A DNA stretch of 64,000 bases from Gigantopelta aegis (GCF_016097555.1 NC_054701.1:65973857-66037856), one strand, 5' to 3'; shown: positions 15,143 to 23,185, counted from the stretch's first letter. Numbers and translations are program-made. The notes: generated from the letters alone by a model not told the origin.

Positions 15143-18100
15143 GAATAAAGATCTTGGTTTTGCTCGTGTAATAAGGTCAACAAAATGTGTGCATACTCTT
15201 GCAAATGATATAAATGGAAAATATTGTATCCCAAGTTAATTAAATAAACCAGAAAGGAAACTGCTTTTCATTTTGTTTACATTTATAATTTATTTTTATA
15301 TGTACCACCGGACTTAAATTTTGATTGTCCAGGAATGCAAGTCCGACCCGGACTTAATATCCTGGCAGTCAGACCAGTATTCCTAAGGAATGTATATTAG
15401 ACCTAGGACCTGAGACTAAGTCCGGCCAGACAACTATTCCTACGGACTTGCATTCCGTTTACACCTGTGTAAAAATATCTTTCCACTTCACAGTTCGGTG
15501 TACTTATTAGTTCTGTTTGGGCTGGACGTAGCTCAGTGGTAAAGCGCTCGCTTGATGCGCGGTCGGTTTGGGGTCGATACCCGTCGGTGGGCCCATTGAG
15601 CTATTTTTCGTCCTAGCCAGTGCACCACGACTGGTATATCAAAGGCGGTGGTATGTGCTATCCTGTCTGTTGAATAGTTTATATAAAAGACCCTAGCTAT
15701 TAATGGAAAAAATATAGCGGGTTTCCTCTTTAAGACTATATGTTACAATGACCATATATTTAACATTCAATAGCCGATGATTACTAAATCAATGTGCTCT
15801 AGTGGTGATGTTAAACAAAACAAACATTATTAGTTCTGTTGTTGTTAGTATTAAATGTTGTGTTGTTTCAGTAAGAGAGTGTCCCAGTGTATTACAGATG
15901 CCTCTGGTTGAAAACTGGGCTCTACGGTCAGTCTGTGGTCTTATGGCGGTCTCTATGGGAATCATGGGAGTCCTACTAATAAGAAAGAACAAGATTAAAA
16001 GGTACACTTTTCGTTTAAGTTCTGTGTCACGATTTATTTTCTTTTGTAATAACAAAAATCATATAGCTTTATTTGCTTTATGGATACTTTACATTGTCTC
16101 GGAAGCATCAAAGCGAGTTCAAGAGGGCGAGCGTTCGCGAACAATATTTTTTGACTGGCACCATCATATTCTATCATATCACAGTCATCTACTGATAGGC
16201 GCACAAACCAGTCTAGCGACCAACCGCGAACACTTTCCTTCCTGAACATACGATTACTTCATGTATCACTAGTAACAAAAAGACATACTCGTCTTTCTAG
16301 TGACCTCGCCAGAATTTTTTAAAGGGGTTAGAATTTACAATGAACTAGAACAGTTTATGGCTAATATTTAAAAATTCAAGGAGAAGAACTACAAAGAAAA
16401 CAAAAAAACAGAAAGATTGCCAAAGGATGTTCGTTAGCAAACTCCAAAGCTCACCTCACAATTGCTTATGTTTTATAACGCAAACACTATTGCTCCCTTT
16501 CAGAGCATTACTTTGTTAAAGTACACCTTATGTGAATAAAATCAAATTAATATTAAAATGTGCATTTTCAGCCCCTCGTTGTTCAAACAGATGTCAAGAC
16601 TAACGACACCAGTCATTCAGAGTGATGAGGACTCTAAGTTGAAACCTGGTAAGTAGAACGAAGGAAGGAAATGTTTTATTTAACGACGCACTCAACACAT
16701 TTAACCAGCGTTTGGGAGTAGCGGTCCTTCCACAGACAATGTAAGAAAGATGTATCGACCATGTCTGACCCTGAAAGGTAGCAGTCCTCCTTGCGGCGAA
16801 TCGTCTGATATTGAGTAATGGGAGCAGTCATGATGTTGTCAAAACATTAATTCATCATATCAGGTTTTAGTTGATGGATAAGATTTGCAACAAATGGTTG
16901 AGTCTCCATTTGGTGTGTTGTTGTGGATTTGGGACTTAAAGGGACATACCCTAGTTTTTAAACACTAAGGCATATTGTTCACTATTAGAGCCGTTTATGA
17001 TCACTAAAATCAAACATTACTTATATTTTATTGTTTAGATTATCCATTTCCGTACAACCGAAGTGTTTCTGGTCATCCTGGTGTTTCTAATACCACATAA
17101 TGCATTTTTCATATTTTTAAAAACGCACGTGCGTCTGGGAAGTAATGACTATTGAATCGCATTTTAGTCAATTTTTAAGGGTATTTCAACGTCACAGACT
17201 CTATTGTATCCAAATTTGTTACAGGTTTGTAAATTAACCAAACTTAGTGTCCATTGTTATGGGTTTAGGTGAAAAATATGCCTTAGTGTTTAAAAACTAG
17301 GGTCTGTCCCTTTAAGTACTTATGGTTATCTCAATCTGTTAAATCGATTATCAAACAAAGAATATCTGATAATTTTTTTCAAAACTGGCACGCTTTAGTA
17401 TCCAATTCCCCCAAATCGCTCTTTTATCGTATATTAAATATAATTTTAATTCAGAAATTATCTACTCTTGTTGCCTAAGCGACTATCAATACCTATTGCA
17501 AAATTGAGATTAGGTAACCATCATCTCCCTGTTAAAAAGGGAAGGTGTGAAAATAGACCACTAGAAGAAAGGAAATGTACCCTTTGTAACCAAAATGTAT
17601 CATTATCTTTTTATCTGTCCATTTTTTTTTTCGATACTCGCAATAAATATATTAAATAAAAAAAATGTTCATGCCAAATATTCTAAAAGTTCACGAACTG
17701 TTTAATAATAAAGGTTTTCCCAGTATTAAGAAACCTATCTCAGTTTGTAAGAATTATTTTTAAAACAACTTTTTAAAATTTAAAAAGTGTGTTGCAGGAA
17801 ACTACCATATCCCTCGAGTATTACATTTTTTATGTCTGACAAATATTTTCTTCACCATGTCATGTAATATGACCAATGACGTAATAAAGTGTTTGTTTGT
17901 TTTGTTTGTTTTGGTATGTAGGAGTGAAACAAGAGTCTGTGGCGTTGAAATAGGGAAATACCCTTTAAAAAATTGACTAGAGCACGTCTTCATAACGGTT
18001 ACTTCTCAGACGCACGTGCGTTTGTAAAAATATGAAAAACGCATGTTGTGGTATTAGAAACACCAGGATGACCAAAAACATCTCTGTTGTACAGACATTG

Positions 18101-18360
18101 ATAATCTAAACGATAAAATATATGTAATGTTTGATTTCAGTGATCTTAAATGGCTCTAATAGTGAAAAATATTCCTTAGTGTTTAAAACCCAGGGTCTGT
18201 CACGTTAAAAGGTGTTGAGGTGATGTTTTTAATGAAAATGTTTTTCGTTGCAGCATGGATTAAAAATGGTTTACCGGAACTACCTGCTAGTCACGTGGCA
18301 CCTGTTGATACCCGAGCTGGTGGAATATTATCAGATCTAAAATTAGAATCACTTGCCTGA
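1..18360 (+). CDS. Cadherin-repeat transmembrane protein gene (5'-partial, 15 exons seen)
   Basis: Fifteen exons (1-102, 837-1257, 1980-2173, 2663-2899, 3806-4041, 5252-5438, 6052-6469, 7914-8104, 9458-9694, 10976-11226, 12119-12305, 14123-14719, 15872-16001, 16572-16648, 18254-18360) join in one open frame of 1189 codons plus TGA. Seen: about ten extracellular cadherin repeats with AxDxDxG, TEN/PEN and LDYE-type motifs, and linkers DVNDN, DINDN and NANDN. Then come a Thr-rich, N-glycosylation-rich stalk, one membrane span followed by RKNKIK, and a tail of about 70 residues without an evident catenin-binding motif. Known of the family: calcium-dependent adhesion at the cell surface. Several linkers lack DxNDN, so calcium binding there is probably weak (inference). 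The gene continues upstream of the window, so the signal peptide and first exons are missing. It is closest in style to long atypical cadherins; no orthologue name is assigned. Confidence 0.9.
192..570. mobile_element. TTAA-flanked MITE, family A copy 1
   Basis: Flanked by TTAA, with inverted ends AGGGACACACCCTAGTTT and AAACTAGGGTATGT. Internally like copies at 16936, 24151 and 59286. Lies in the first cadherin intron seen. A 20-bp stretch just upstream (134-153) is repeated at 176-195. Confidence 0.75.
837..1257 (+). CDS. Cadherin exon, cassette 1 position 1
   Basis: Follows a TTTTTCAG acceptor and ends CAG|GTATGT (phase 1 to phase 2, 421 bp). It carries the end of one repeat ([17 protein letters not shown]) and most of the next. 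The linker between them is degenerate (ERSAVDLSF, no DxNDN). Paralogous to 6052-6469. Confidence 0.88.
1390..1431. repeat. (GGTAT)n microsatellite
   Basis: Eight TGGTA units abutting a dispersed repeat, probably its simple-sequence tail. Confidence 0.95.
1432..1600 (-). mobile_element. Dispersed retroelement-like 3' end, copy 1
   Basis: Minus-strand relative of 12557-12765. Shared core in this orientation: TGCACATTCAGA, AAGCTGTT, TAGCGCA, CTGTCAT. Each copy is followed by a short tandem simple repeat, as at non-LTR or SINE 3' ends. Autonomous parent unknown. Confidence 0.5.
1980..2173 (+). CDS. Cadherin exon, cassette 1 position 2
   Basis: Acceptor TTACTACAG, donor ACGG|GTAGGT, phase 2 to 1, 194 bp. 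Encodes linker [10 protein letters not shown] followed by [12 protein letters not shown]. Paralogous to 7914-8104. Confidence 0.87.
2663..2899 (+). CDS. Cadherin exon, cassette 1 position 3
   Basis: Acceptor AAATTCCAG, donor ACTG|GTGAAC, phase 1 to 1, 237 bp. Contains the canonical linker DVNDNSPQF and NITENST. The acceptor was chosen over one at 2598 because it keeps frame and matches the same-length paralogue at 9458. Confidence 0.85.
2964..3054. repeat. (GA)n microsatellite
   Basis: About 45 uninterrupted GA units 60 bp after the cadherin exon ending at 2899, within the intron. Confidence 0.97.
3111..3490 (-). mobile_element. Full-length SINE, head B, tail 1
   Basis: Bounded by a perfect 14-bp target duplication GAAATTGAGAAAGA (3097-3110 and 3491-3504). 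Read on the minus strand: tRNA-like head (GGTGGCGTCGTGG A box, GGGTTCGGATCCC B box), shared core with AAAAGATCCCTTGCTGC, and tail ending TGCGTCGTTAAATAAAACAC. Confidence 0.92.
3806..4041 (+). CDS. Cadherin exon with GC-type donor, cassette 1 position 4
   Basis: Acceptor ATTTTTAG, phase 1 to 0, 236 bp. It must end after AAG at 4041 to join VLPKNEF of the next exon, which makes the donor AAG|GCAACT (GC-AG intron). The paralogue 10976-11226 ends at the equivalent codon with AAG|GTACAT. Confidence 0.83.
4042..4679. other. Cadherin intron, nothing recognised
   Basis: AT-rich intronic sequence between the GC-type donor and the SINE tail. No coding potential or repeat structure seen. Confidence 0.6.
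4680..4752 (+). mobile_element. SINE tail 3 fragment
   Basis: TTTGACACCCAATAGCCGAT, then GGGGTGTCGTTAAAC and (ATTC)n. Same 3' module as 5920-5996. The head is missing. Confidence 0.7.
5252..5438 (+). CDS. Cadherin exon, cassette 1 position 5
   Basis: Acceptor TGTAAACTAG, donor AAGG|GTACGA, phase 0 to 1, 187 bp. Encodes NEFDPEW and [17 protein letters not shown]. Same length and phase as 12119-12305. Confidence 0.86.
5770..5855. mobile_element. Short foldback MITE (CAGGGCCCCG ends), diverged copy
   Basis: Starts CAGGGCCCCGT and ends ACGGGGCCCTG. Same family as 8459-8571, but the arms are less well paired. Confidence 0.7.
5920..5996 (+). mobile_element. SINE tail 3 fragment
   Basis: TTTGACACCCAATAGCCGAT and GGGGTGTCATTAAAC followed by (ATTC)n, ending 55 bp before the exon at 6052. 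Confidence 0.7.
6052..6469 (+). CDS. Cadherin exon, cassette 2 position 1
   Basis: Acceptor TTTCTTTTCAG, donor TTAG|GTAAGT, phase 1 to 2, 418 bp. Encodes [19 protein letters not shown], the degenerate linker GRNAAPKF, and [14 protein letters not shown]. Confidence 0.9.
6819..6959. mobile_element. Foldback MITE, ~140 bp
   Basis: Arms AGAATAATA and CCGTTAGATACCATTTATCT are repeated inverted as AGATAAATGGTATCTAACGG and TATTATTCT. A short nested inverted repeat (TATCAAACTCGC / GCTCGATA) sits in the loop. Confidence 0.75.
6960..7913. other. Cadherin intron, nothing recognised
   Basis: AT-rich intron sequence with a GC-richer 7720-7880 stretch. No gene or repeat identified. Confidence 0.55.
7914..8104 (+). 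CDS. Cadherin exon, cassette 2 position 2
   Basis: Acceptor CGTATTTTAG, donor CAAG|GTAATA, phase 2 to 1, 191 bp. Encodes linker ENKFDEVPV and [12 protein letters not shown], closely parallel to the exon at 1980. Confidence 0.87.
8459..8571. mobile_element. Short foldback MITE (CAGGGCCCCG ends)
   Basis: 113 bp with about 30-bp inverted arms: CAGGGCCCCGTTCCACGAAG at the left, its complement at the right, and CTTAG/CTAAG further in. Confidence 0.85.
8783..9069 (-). mobile_element. SINE, head A, tail 1
   Basis: Perfect 14-bp target duplication TTTGTGAAAGACAG (8769-8782, 9070-9083). Minus-strand head GGGGCGGGACGTAGTCCAGT; part of the core between head and CCACGACTGG is deleted. Confidence 0.9.
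9112..9387 (+). mobile_element. SINE, head A, tail 2
   Basis: Head GGGGCGGGACGTAGTCCAGT, core TGCATATAAAAGATCCCTAG, tail ending TCGTTAAACAAAACAAAAC. Lies head-to-head with the SINE ending at 9069. The B-box region is deleted. Confidence 0.85.
9458..9694 (+). CDS. Cadherin exon, cassette 2 position 3
   Basis: Acceptor CTCTTTCAG, donor ATAA|GTATGT, phase 1 to 1, 237 bp. Contains the canonical linker DINDNAPTC and NITENGT. Confidence 0.88.
9695..10975. other. Cadherin intron, nothing recognised
   Basis: 1.28 kb of AT-rich intron with no ORF, SINE or tandem repeat evident. Confidence 0.6.
10976..11226 (+). CDS. Cadherin exon, cassette 2 position 4
   Basis: Acceptor TTGTTTTCAG, donor AAG|GTACAT, phase 1 to 0, 251 bp. 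Encodes [15 protein letters not shown] and ends VIIVK, like IIIIK at 4041. Confidence 0.88.
11227..12118. other. Cadherin intron, nothing recognised
   Basis: Intronic sequence. Short open frames on both strands have no family features. Confidence 0.55.
12119..12305 (+). CDS. Cadherin exon, cassette 2 position 5
   Basis: Acceptor TTTCTTACAG, donor TCAG|GTGAGG, phase 0 to 1, 187 bp. Encodes [11 protein letters not shown] and [16 protein letters not shown]. Confidence 0.87.
12557..12765 (+). mobile_element. Dispersed retroelement-like 3' end, copy 2
   Basis: CG-rich block ending CAGCTTGTTCTGAATGTGCA and then (CCATGA)n-like units. Inverted relative of 1432-1600. Molluscan repeats of this form are familiar as non-LTR/SINE 3' ends (recollection, not checked). 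Confidence 0.5.
12985..13230 (-). mobile_element. SINE, 5'-truncated
   Basis: Starts with the complement of tail 1 (GAAATGTTTTATTTAACGAC), runs through the core, and stops at the CTGGAACGAGAAATA position without a tRNA-like head. Confidence 0.85.
13691..14080. mobile_element. TTAA-flanked MITE, family B copy 1
   Basis: TTAA at both ends, inverted ends AGGGACATTCCCGAGTTTG and CAAACTCAGGAATGTTCCT. Ends 42 bp before the exon at 14123, next to its branch-point region. Confidence 0.8.
14123..14719 (+). CDS. Cadherin exon: last EC repeats and stalk
   Basis: Acceptor CTACTTCCAG, donor ACAG|GTATTG, phase 1 to 1, 597 bp. Starts like a third cassette ([15 protein letters not shown], linker [17 protein letters not shown]). 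It then continues into a membrane-proximal repeat and a Thr-rich stalk with several NxS/T sites. Confidence 0.9.
14720..15503. other. Cadherin intron with a (CA)n tract
   Basis: Apart from a (TA)n(CA)n tract at about 15062-15140 nothing is recognised. 15340-15460 contains a loose inverted pair of AAGTCCG/CGGACTT motifs. Confidence 0.55.
15062..15140. repeat. (TA)n(CA)n microsatellite
   Basis: Short TATATA run passing into about 30 CA units. Confidence 0.95.
15518..15826 (+). mobile_element. SINE, head A, tail 2, just upstream of the TM exon
   Basis: Perfect 14-bp target duplication TTATTAGTTCTGTT (15504-15517, 15827-15840). A box TAGCTCAGTGG, B box GGGGTCGATACCC. It ends 45 bp before the exon at 15872. 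Confidence 0.92.
15872..16001 (+). CDS. Cadherin transmembrane exon
   Basis: Acceptor TGTTGTTTCAG, donor AAAAG|GTACAC, phase 1 to 2. Encodes the hydrophobic span [17 protein letters not shown] followed by the basic stop-transfer RKNKIK. Confidence 0.83.
16572..16648 (+). CDS. Cadherin cytoplasmic exon (duplicated at 34565)
   Basis: Acceptor GCATTTTCAG, donor CCTG|GTAAGT, phase 2 to 1, 77 bp. Encodes [20 protein letters not shown] and then an acidic/Lys stretch. A base-identical exon copy with both splice sites lies at 34565-34641. Confidence 0.85.
16661..16700 (-). mobile_element. SINE fragment (tail 1 only)
   Basis: 40 bp of SINE 3' end (GGAAATGTTTTATTTAACGA...) cut off at CACAT. The equivalent place in the 34-kb copy continues as a full SINE. 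Confidence 0.85.
16936..17315. mobile_element. TTAA-flanked MITE, family A copy 2
   Basis: TTAA ends, AGGGACATACCCTAGTTTTT at the left and AAAAACTAGGGTCTGTCCCT at the right. Lies in the last cadherin intron. Confidence 0.85.
17920..18208. mobile_element. TTAA MITE family A, truncated copy
   Basis: Matches the second half of family A (AAACCCAGGGTCTGTCACG before TTAA at 18205-18208). Left end lost. Confidence 0.7.
18254..18360 (+). CDS. Cadherin terminal coding exon
   Basis: Acceptor TTCGTTGCAG. Encodes [15 protein letters not shown] and ends LKLESLA with TGA at 18358-18360. Keeping frame through all upstream exons supports it. Confidence 0.82.
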
Positions 18361-18514
18361 TTTGACAGTATACAATACCACTGTTGTTACGTTATCTGTT
18401 TGACTACAACGTAATTCTACTTGTAATACAAGCGTAATCACTTGTTTTCATTAATATCCAACAGCCTGATGTCAGCAGTTCATGGAGATTGTGCGTCATT
18501 GATAGATTGAAGTC

Positions 18515-18803
18515 AGATTTTGGAAACAAACGTGTTGATATTTGAGAAATATTTTGGAAACAAAAGCGTACATTTTATAAAGATTTTTGAAACAGAAGTG
18601 TAAATTGTATAAAGATTTTGAAACGAAAAGTGTAAATTTTATAAAGAGTTTGGAAACAGAAGTGTAAATTTTATTAAAGAGTTTGGAAACAGAAGTGTAA
18701 ATTTCAGAAAGATTTTGGAAAGAAAGGTGTACATTTTAGAAAGATTTTGGAAAGAAAAAATTTAAATTTTATAAGGATTTTGGAAAGAGGAGTGTAAAAT
18801 TAA
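18515..18803 (+). repeat. Degenerate ~36-bp tandem repeat in the cadherin 3' UTR region
   Basis: About seven imperfect copies of GATTTTGGAAACAGAAGTGT followed by AAATTTTATAAA, starting 155 bp after the stop codon. Probably transcribed as 3' UTR; no clear AATAAA was found before it, so the mRNA end is uncertain. Confidence 0.7.
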
Positions 18804-19104
18804 AAAATATTTTACATTACCGTATTTTGGCTGCAGCATGTTTTTAATATGTTATGAATGTAATATTACTGGACGTAAAATATCCACGTTACAACTACAC
18901 AATGAATGACACTGACTATTTGTGAGACATATAACAAACCTATATATTATCACTAGCCGGCTTATAGAAAAACTCTTTGATTCATATAAAAACTGCGAAA
19001 GGCTCTTCGATGCTGATGTAACATTAACAGAAAAATGCAGAATGTAGTACAAACACAAATGTCAAAAAAGCCACATACAGTATAAAGTTAAAGTTTGTTT
19101 TGTT
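18804..19104. other. Downstream of the cadherin gene, nothing recognised
   Basis: AT-rich sequence after the 3' UTR repeat. No gene or repeat seen. Confidence 0.5.
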
Positions 19105-19645
19105 TAAGAAGGAGGAAATGTTTAATTTTACGACGCACTCAACACATTTTATTTACGGTTATATGGCGTCGAACATATGGTTAAGGACCACACAGATATT
19201 GAGAGAGGAAACCCGTTGTTGCAACTTCATGGTCTACTTTTTTTCGATTAGTAGCAAGGGATCTTTTATATGCACCATGCCAAAGACAGGATAGTACATA
19301 CCACAGCCTTTGTTACACCAGTTGTGGAGCACTGGCTGGGACGAGAAATAGCCCAATGGGCCCACCGACGGGAATCGACCCTAGATCGATCGCGCATCAG
19401 GCGAGCATTGTACTACCGAGCTAGGTCCCGCCCCCTCTTTTGTTTAACGACACCACTAGAGCACATTGATTTATTAATCATCGGCTATTGGATGTCAAAC
19501 ATTTGGTCATTCTGACAGTCATAGAGAGCATACTAGTATCATATGCCACGGCTTTCGATATACCAGCCGTGATGCACTGGGAGAAGAAATAGCCCAATGG
19601 GCCCACCTAGGTGGCTCGATCCTAGACCTATCTCTCATCAAGTCA
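19105..19645 (-). mobile_element. Two adjacent SINE copies (first unit of a 601-bp tandem duplication)
   Basis: 19105-19438 is a head A SINE with tail 1. From 19439 a second SINE begins with tail 2 (TTTGTTTAACGACACCACTA) and continues to a degraded head near 19645. Both are read on the minus strand. Confidence 0.85.
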
Positions 19646-20341
19646 TTCATAGAAATGGGGTATGCGTCAGACCTGAAGAAACCACTGGATGTTGCTGACA
19701 AGCGAAGGGAGGAAGGAAATGTTTTATTTAACGACGCACTTAACACATTTTATTTACGGTTATATGGCGTCGAACATATGGTTAAGGACCACACAGATAT
19801 TGAGAGAGGAAACCCGCTGTTGCAACTTCATGGTCTACTTTTTTTCGATTAGTAGCAAGGGATCTTTTATATGCACCATGCCAAAGACAGGATAGTACAT
19901 ACCACAGCCTTTGTTACACCAGTTGTGGAGCACTGGCTGGGACGAGAAATAGCCCAATGGGCCCACCGACGGGAATCGACCCTAGATCGATCGCGCATCA
20001 GGCGAGCATTGTACTACCGAGCTAAGTCCCGCCCCCTCTTTTGTTTAACGACACCACTAGAGCACATTGATTTATTAATCATCGGCTATTGGATGTCAAA
20101 CATTTGGTCATTCTGACAGTCATAGAGAGCATACTAGTATCATATGCCACGGCTTTCGATATACCAGCCGTGATGCACTGGGAGAAGAAATAGCCCAATG
20201 GGCCCACCTAGGTGGCTCGATCCTAGACCTATCTCTCATCAAGTCATTCATAGAAATGGGGTATGCGTCAGACCTGAAGAAACCACTGGATGTTGCTGAC
20301 GAGCGAAGGGAGGAAGGAAATGTTTTATTTAACGACGCACT
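19140..20341. repeat. 601-bp tandem duplication, two copies
   Basis: 19140-19740 is repeated at 19741-20341 with only a handful of differences (for example GCTAGGTCC/GCTAAGTCC and GACAAGC/GACGAGC). The junctions fall inside homologous SINE tails. Confidence 0.9.
19706..20246 (-). mobile_element. Two adjacent SINE copies (second duplicated unit)
   Basis: Duplicate of the SINE pair at 19105-19645, offset by 601 bp. Confidence 0.88.
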
Positions 20342-20601
20342 TAACACATTTTATTTACGGTTATATTACGTCGGAAATATAGTTAAGGACCACACTGATA
20401 TATAGAGAGGAAACCCGCTGTAGCCACTTCATGAGCTACTCTTCCCATAGACATGATAGCACATACCACGGCCTTTGATATACCAGTCGTGGTGCACTGG
20501 CTGGAACGATAAATAGTCCAATAGGCCCACCGACGGGGATCGATCCCAGACCGACCGTGCATCAAGCGAGCGCTGTACCACTGAGCTACGTCCCGCCCCG
20601 C
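20311..20601 (-). mobile_element. SINE, head A, tail 1
   Basis: Runs from GAAATGTTTTATTTAACGAC to the head complement TGAGCTACGTCCCGCCCC. It begins like the duplicated units but diverges after about 60 bp. Confidence 0.85.
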
Positions 20602-20705
20602 TGACACGTGAAGTGACAGTGAAAAAACAAAGAAACAATATTTGAAAATTTTATATTCTGTCATACGAGTAAAATGTAGTATATAGATGCTTAAATGTTT
20701 TGTTA

Positions 20706-20803
20706 TCACCACCACTACTACAACAGCAACTACTACTACTACAACCAACACCACGACGACGACTACTACCCACTACTACTACTATTATTAATGTTATTAT
20801 TAC

Positions 20804-20846
<43 letters not shown>
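20706..20846. repeat. Trinucleotide repeats (ACT)n and (ATT)n
   Basis: Imperfect ACT/ACG triplets passing into a run of about 20 ATT units. Confidence 0.9.
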
Positions 20847-21093
20847 GTCCTAAGTAACTACGTGGCACGTGCTATATTGTATAAGTAAATAATATCTCTT
20901 TAATATCATGTTTGTTTTTACTTCACTGAACTCACATTGTGTTTGTTGCCCATGTTATGGGATAGGAGCTCGTAAGTTGTTAAAACTTGAATTACCCCTT
21001 TAGTAGAGGGGCGAAAGCCGAAAATAACATTCTCAAAATCATACAATAGGTCAACAAATATAGTTAGGAAATACCTGAACTATCCATGATGGA

Positions 21094-21333
21094 AGGAAGG
21101 AAATTATTTATTTAAGGACGCACTCAACACATTTTATTTACGGTTATATGGCGTCAGACATATGGTTAAGGACCACACAGATATTGAGTGAGGAAACACG
21201 CTGTCGCCACTTCATGGGCTACTCTTTTTCGATTAGCATCAATGGATTTTTAATATGCACCATCCCATAGACAGGATAGCACATACCACGGCCTTTGATG
21301 TACCAGTCGTGGTGCACTGGCTGGAGAGAGAAA
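21094..21333 (-). mobile_element. SINE, 5'-truncated, with target duplication
   Basis: Perfect 13-bp duplication TATCCATGATGGA (21081-21093, 21334-21346). The tRNA-like head is absent, so the insertion itself was truncated. Confidence 0.88.
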
Positions 21334-21467
21334 TATCCATGATGGATGCCTGGCTGTAATACAAAATGATTTTAAAACTCTTTTCTAGGCATATTTTAAA
21401 AATTCGCCATCTACTACATTTTGTAAGGCGTGTCATAGACGTGACCGTGAATAAACATTCAGTATCA

Positions 21468-21526
21468 CATGAGCTACATTCTCAACCATATAATATGACA
21501 TTGTATGGTTGAGAATGTAGCTCATG
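21468..21526. repeat. Perfect 23-bp inverted repeat (hairpin)
   Basis: CATGAGCTACATTCTCAACC plus ATA at the left and its exact complement at the right, separated by a 13-nt loop. The transcript could fold like a small precursor hairpin; no other support for an RNA gene. Confidence 0.85.
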
Positions 21527-21545
21527 TTTGACCAAGCACTATATA

Positions 21546-21650
21546 GTCTAGTCAATGGAAGTAGCCCCCCTCCCCCCCAAAAAAAAAAAAAAAAAATAAT
21601 AATTAAAAAAATAATAATAATAAAATAAATAAATAATAATAATAATAAGT
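21546..21650. repeat. Low-complexity C-run, A-run and (AAT)n
   Basis: CCCCCCTCCCCCCC followed by A-runs and AAT/AAAT units. Confidence 0.9.
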
Positions 21651-21784
21651 TGTGTTTGCAACGTTCCACAAATACATCATGACTTAGTATCTACCTACCT
21701 ACACTAATTTGTCTGGCTTATGTAATCGGAACCCTAAATATTATTTTGTTTGGCCCTATGAATATCAGCGTAAGTGGTGGTTAT

Positions 21785-22215
21785 TGTCGTTGCTGGATAC
21801 GTCTACCAAGGATATCCCACACGTGTTCTATGGGTGGAAAGGTCAGGGAACCTTGCTGGCCAAGGTATGGTCTGGATTTCATGTTTCTGTAGGTGATCTG
21901 TGACAACACCTACACGGTAAGCTCTGGCATTGTCATCCTGAAACACAAATCCTGCGCCATAACGACGAGCAAATGGTAGTACATGACGATTCGTGATGTT
22001 GTCTCAATACAGACCTGTGACTCTCCCTTGATAAAGGTGGAGATCTGTTCTGCGTGTCATGGTGATGCCACCCCACACCACTATTGACCCACGTCCAATA
22101 CCGAACATGAGGTACCATAGCAGCCTTATGGTAGCGTGCTCCAAACCATTACACGACCGTCGGTGAAGTCAAGATTAAACCTGGATTCGTCACTAAACAT
22201 GGCATTTGAACAACG
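21785..22215 (-). pseudogene. Tc1/mariner-type transposase remnant
   Basis: On the minus strand, shifted frames encode recognisable Tc1-family blocks in order: FSDESRFNLDF (first catalytic Asp), VVWGGITM, a FQDDNARAYRV block (second Asp; usual form QQDNARAH), and a WPARFPDL...IEHVWD block (third acidic residue region). Stops and frameshifts interrupt it, so no active protein is expected. No terminal inverted repeats were located. The 22215-22610 flank, interrupted by a SINE, probably holds the decayed N-terminal part. Confidence 0.8.
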
Positions 22216-22267
22216 AGCGATTGTCCATCGCAGAAAACGCCGACAACATTCCAGCCGAGTTTGACGA

Positions 22268-22574
22268 AGGAAATGTTTTATTTAACGACGCACTCAACAC
22301 ATTTTATTTAAGGTTATATGGCGTTGGACATATGGTTAAGGACCACACAGATATTGAGAGAGGAAACCCGCAGTCGCCACTTCATGGGCTACTCTTTTTC
22401 GATTAATTGCAAGGGATCTTTTATATGCATTATCCCACAGACAGGATAACACATACCACGGCCTTTGGCATACTAGTCGTGGTGCACTGGCTGGAACGAG
22501 AAATAACCCAATGGGCCCACCGACGGCGATCGATCCCAGACCGACCGCGCATCAAGCGAGCGCTACGTCCTGCC
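22268..22574 (-). mobile_element. SINE inserted in the Tc1 remnant
   Basis: Perfect 13-bp target duplication CCGAGTTTGACGA (22255-22267, 22575-22587). Head A (complement CAAGCGAGCGCTACGTCCTG) and tail 1. Confidence 0.92.
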
Positions 22575-22703
22575 CCGAGTTTGACGAGGTCTTGCAGTTA
22601 GGCTAAATGTAAAGGAATGTATAACCAAGGGCGTGCAATAAAGCAGGATGCGGGCGTTTACGACTGTTAATGTGCATACTGGGATCCCTGTTGTCTATTG
22701 GAA

Positions 22704-22925
22704 AGTTTGTTTTGTTTAACGACACCACTAGAGCACATTGATTTATTAATCATTGGCTAATTGGATGTCAAACATATAGTCATTTTGACACGGTCGTAGA
22801 GAGGAAACCCGCTACATTTTTCCATTAGTAGCAAGGGATTTTTTTATATGCATCATCCCATAGACAGGATAGTACATACCATGGCATTTGTTACACCAGT
22901 TGTGGTGCATTGGCGGTGACGAGAA
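22704..22925 (-). mobile_element. SINE, tail 2, head lost
   Basis: Begins TTTGTTTAACGACACCACTA, passes the core (AGCAAGGGATTTTTTTATAT), and stops near GGTGACGAGAAA. Confidence 0.82.
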
Positions 22926-23185
22926 AAAAATTCGGAGAATGCTACCACTTAGCAGTTAATAAATCTGATCCAAGAGGGACAATATTAAACAATATAATGC
23001 AGGGGTTTAGAGGGTATCTGTTGCCCAGGCGGGGATCCAGGGGAAATGGGGCGTTGAGGATAAATTTTGTAGGTGTTTTTTGTTTGTTTTTTTAAACGCT
23101 GCACTGGTAAAATCCTGCATCCGCTCCTAATGCTCCGAGAAATTGTTTTTGAAATGTGTGTTTTGGGGAACTCGACCTTATTTTT
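22926..23185. other. Intergenic, nothing recognised
   Basis: No gene or repeat module seen. Confidence 0.5.

Noticed and set aside
15530-15600. tRNA-like A and B boxes
   Set aside because: Part of a SINE head with target duplications; the sequence does not fold into a full tRNA with an acceptor stem that I can see.
19100-20116. Paired short ORFs with identical proteins
   Set aside because: These are SINE sequences in a 601-bp tandem duplication, not genes.
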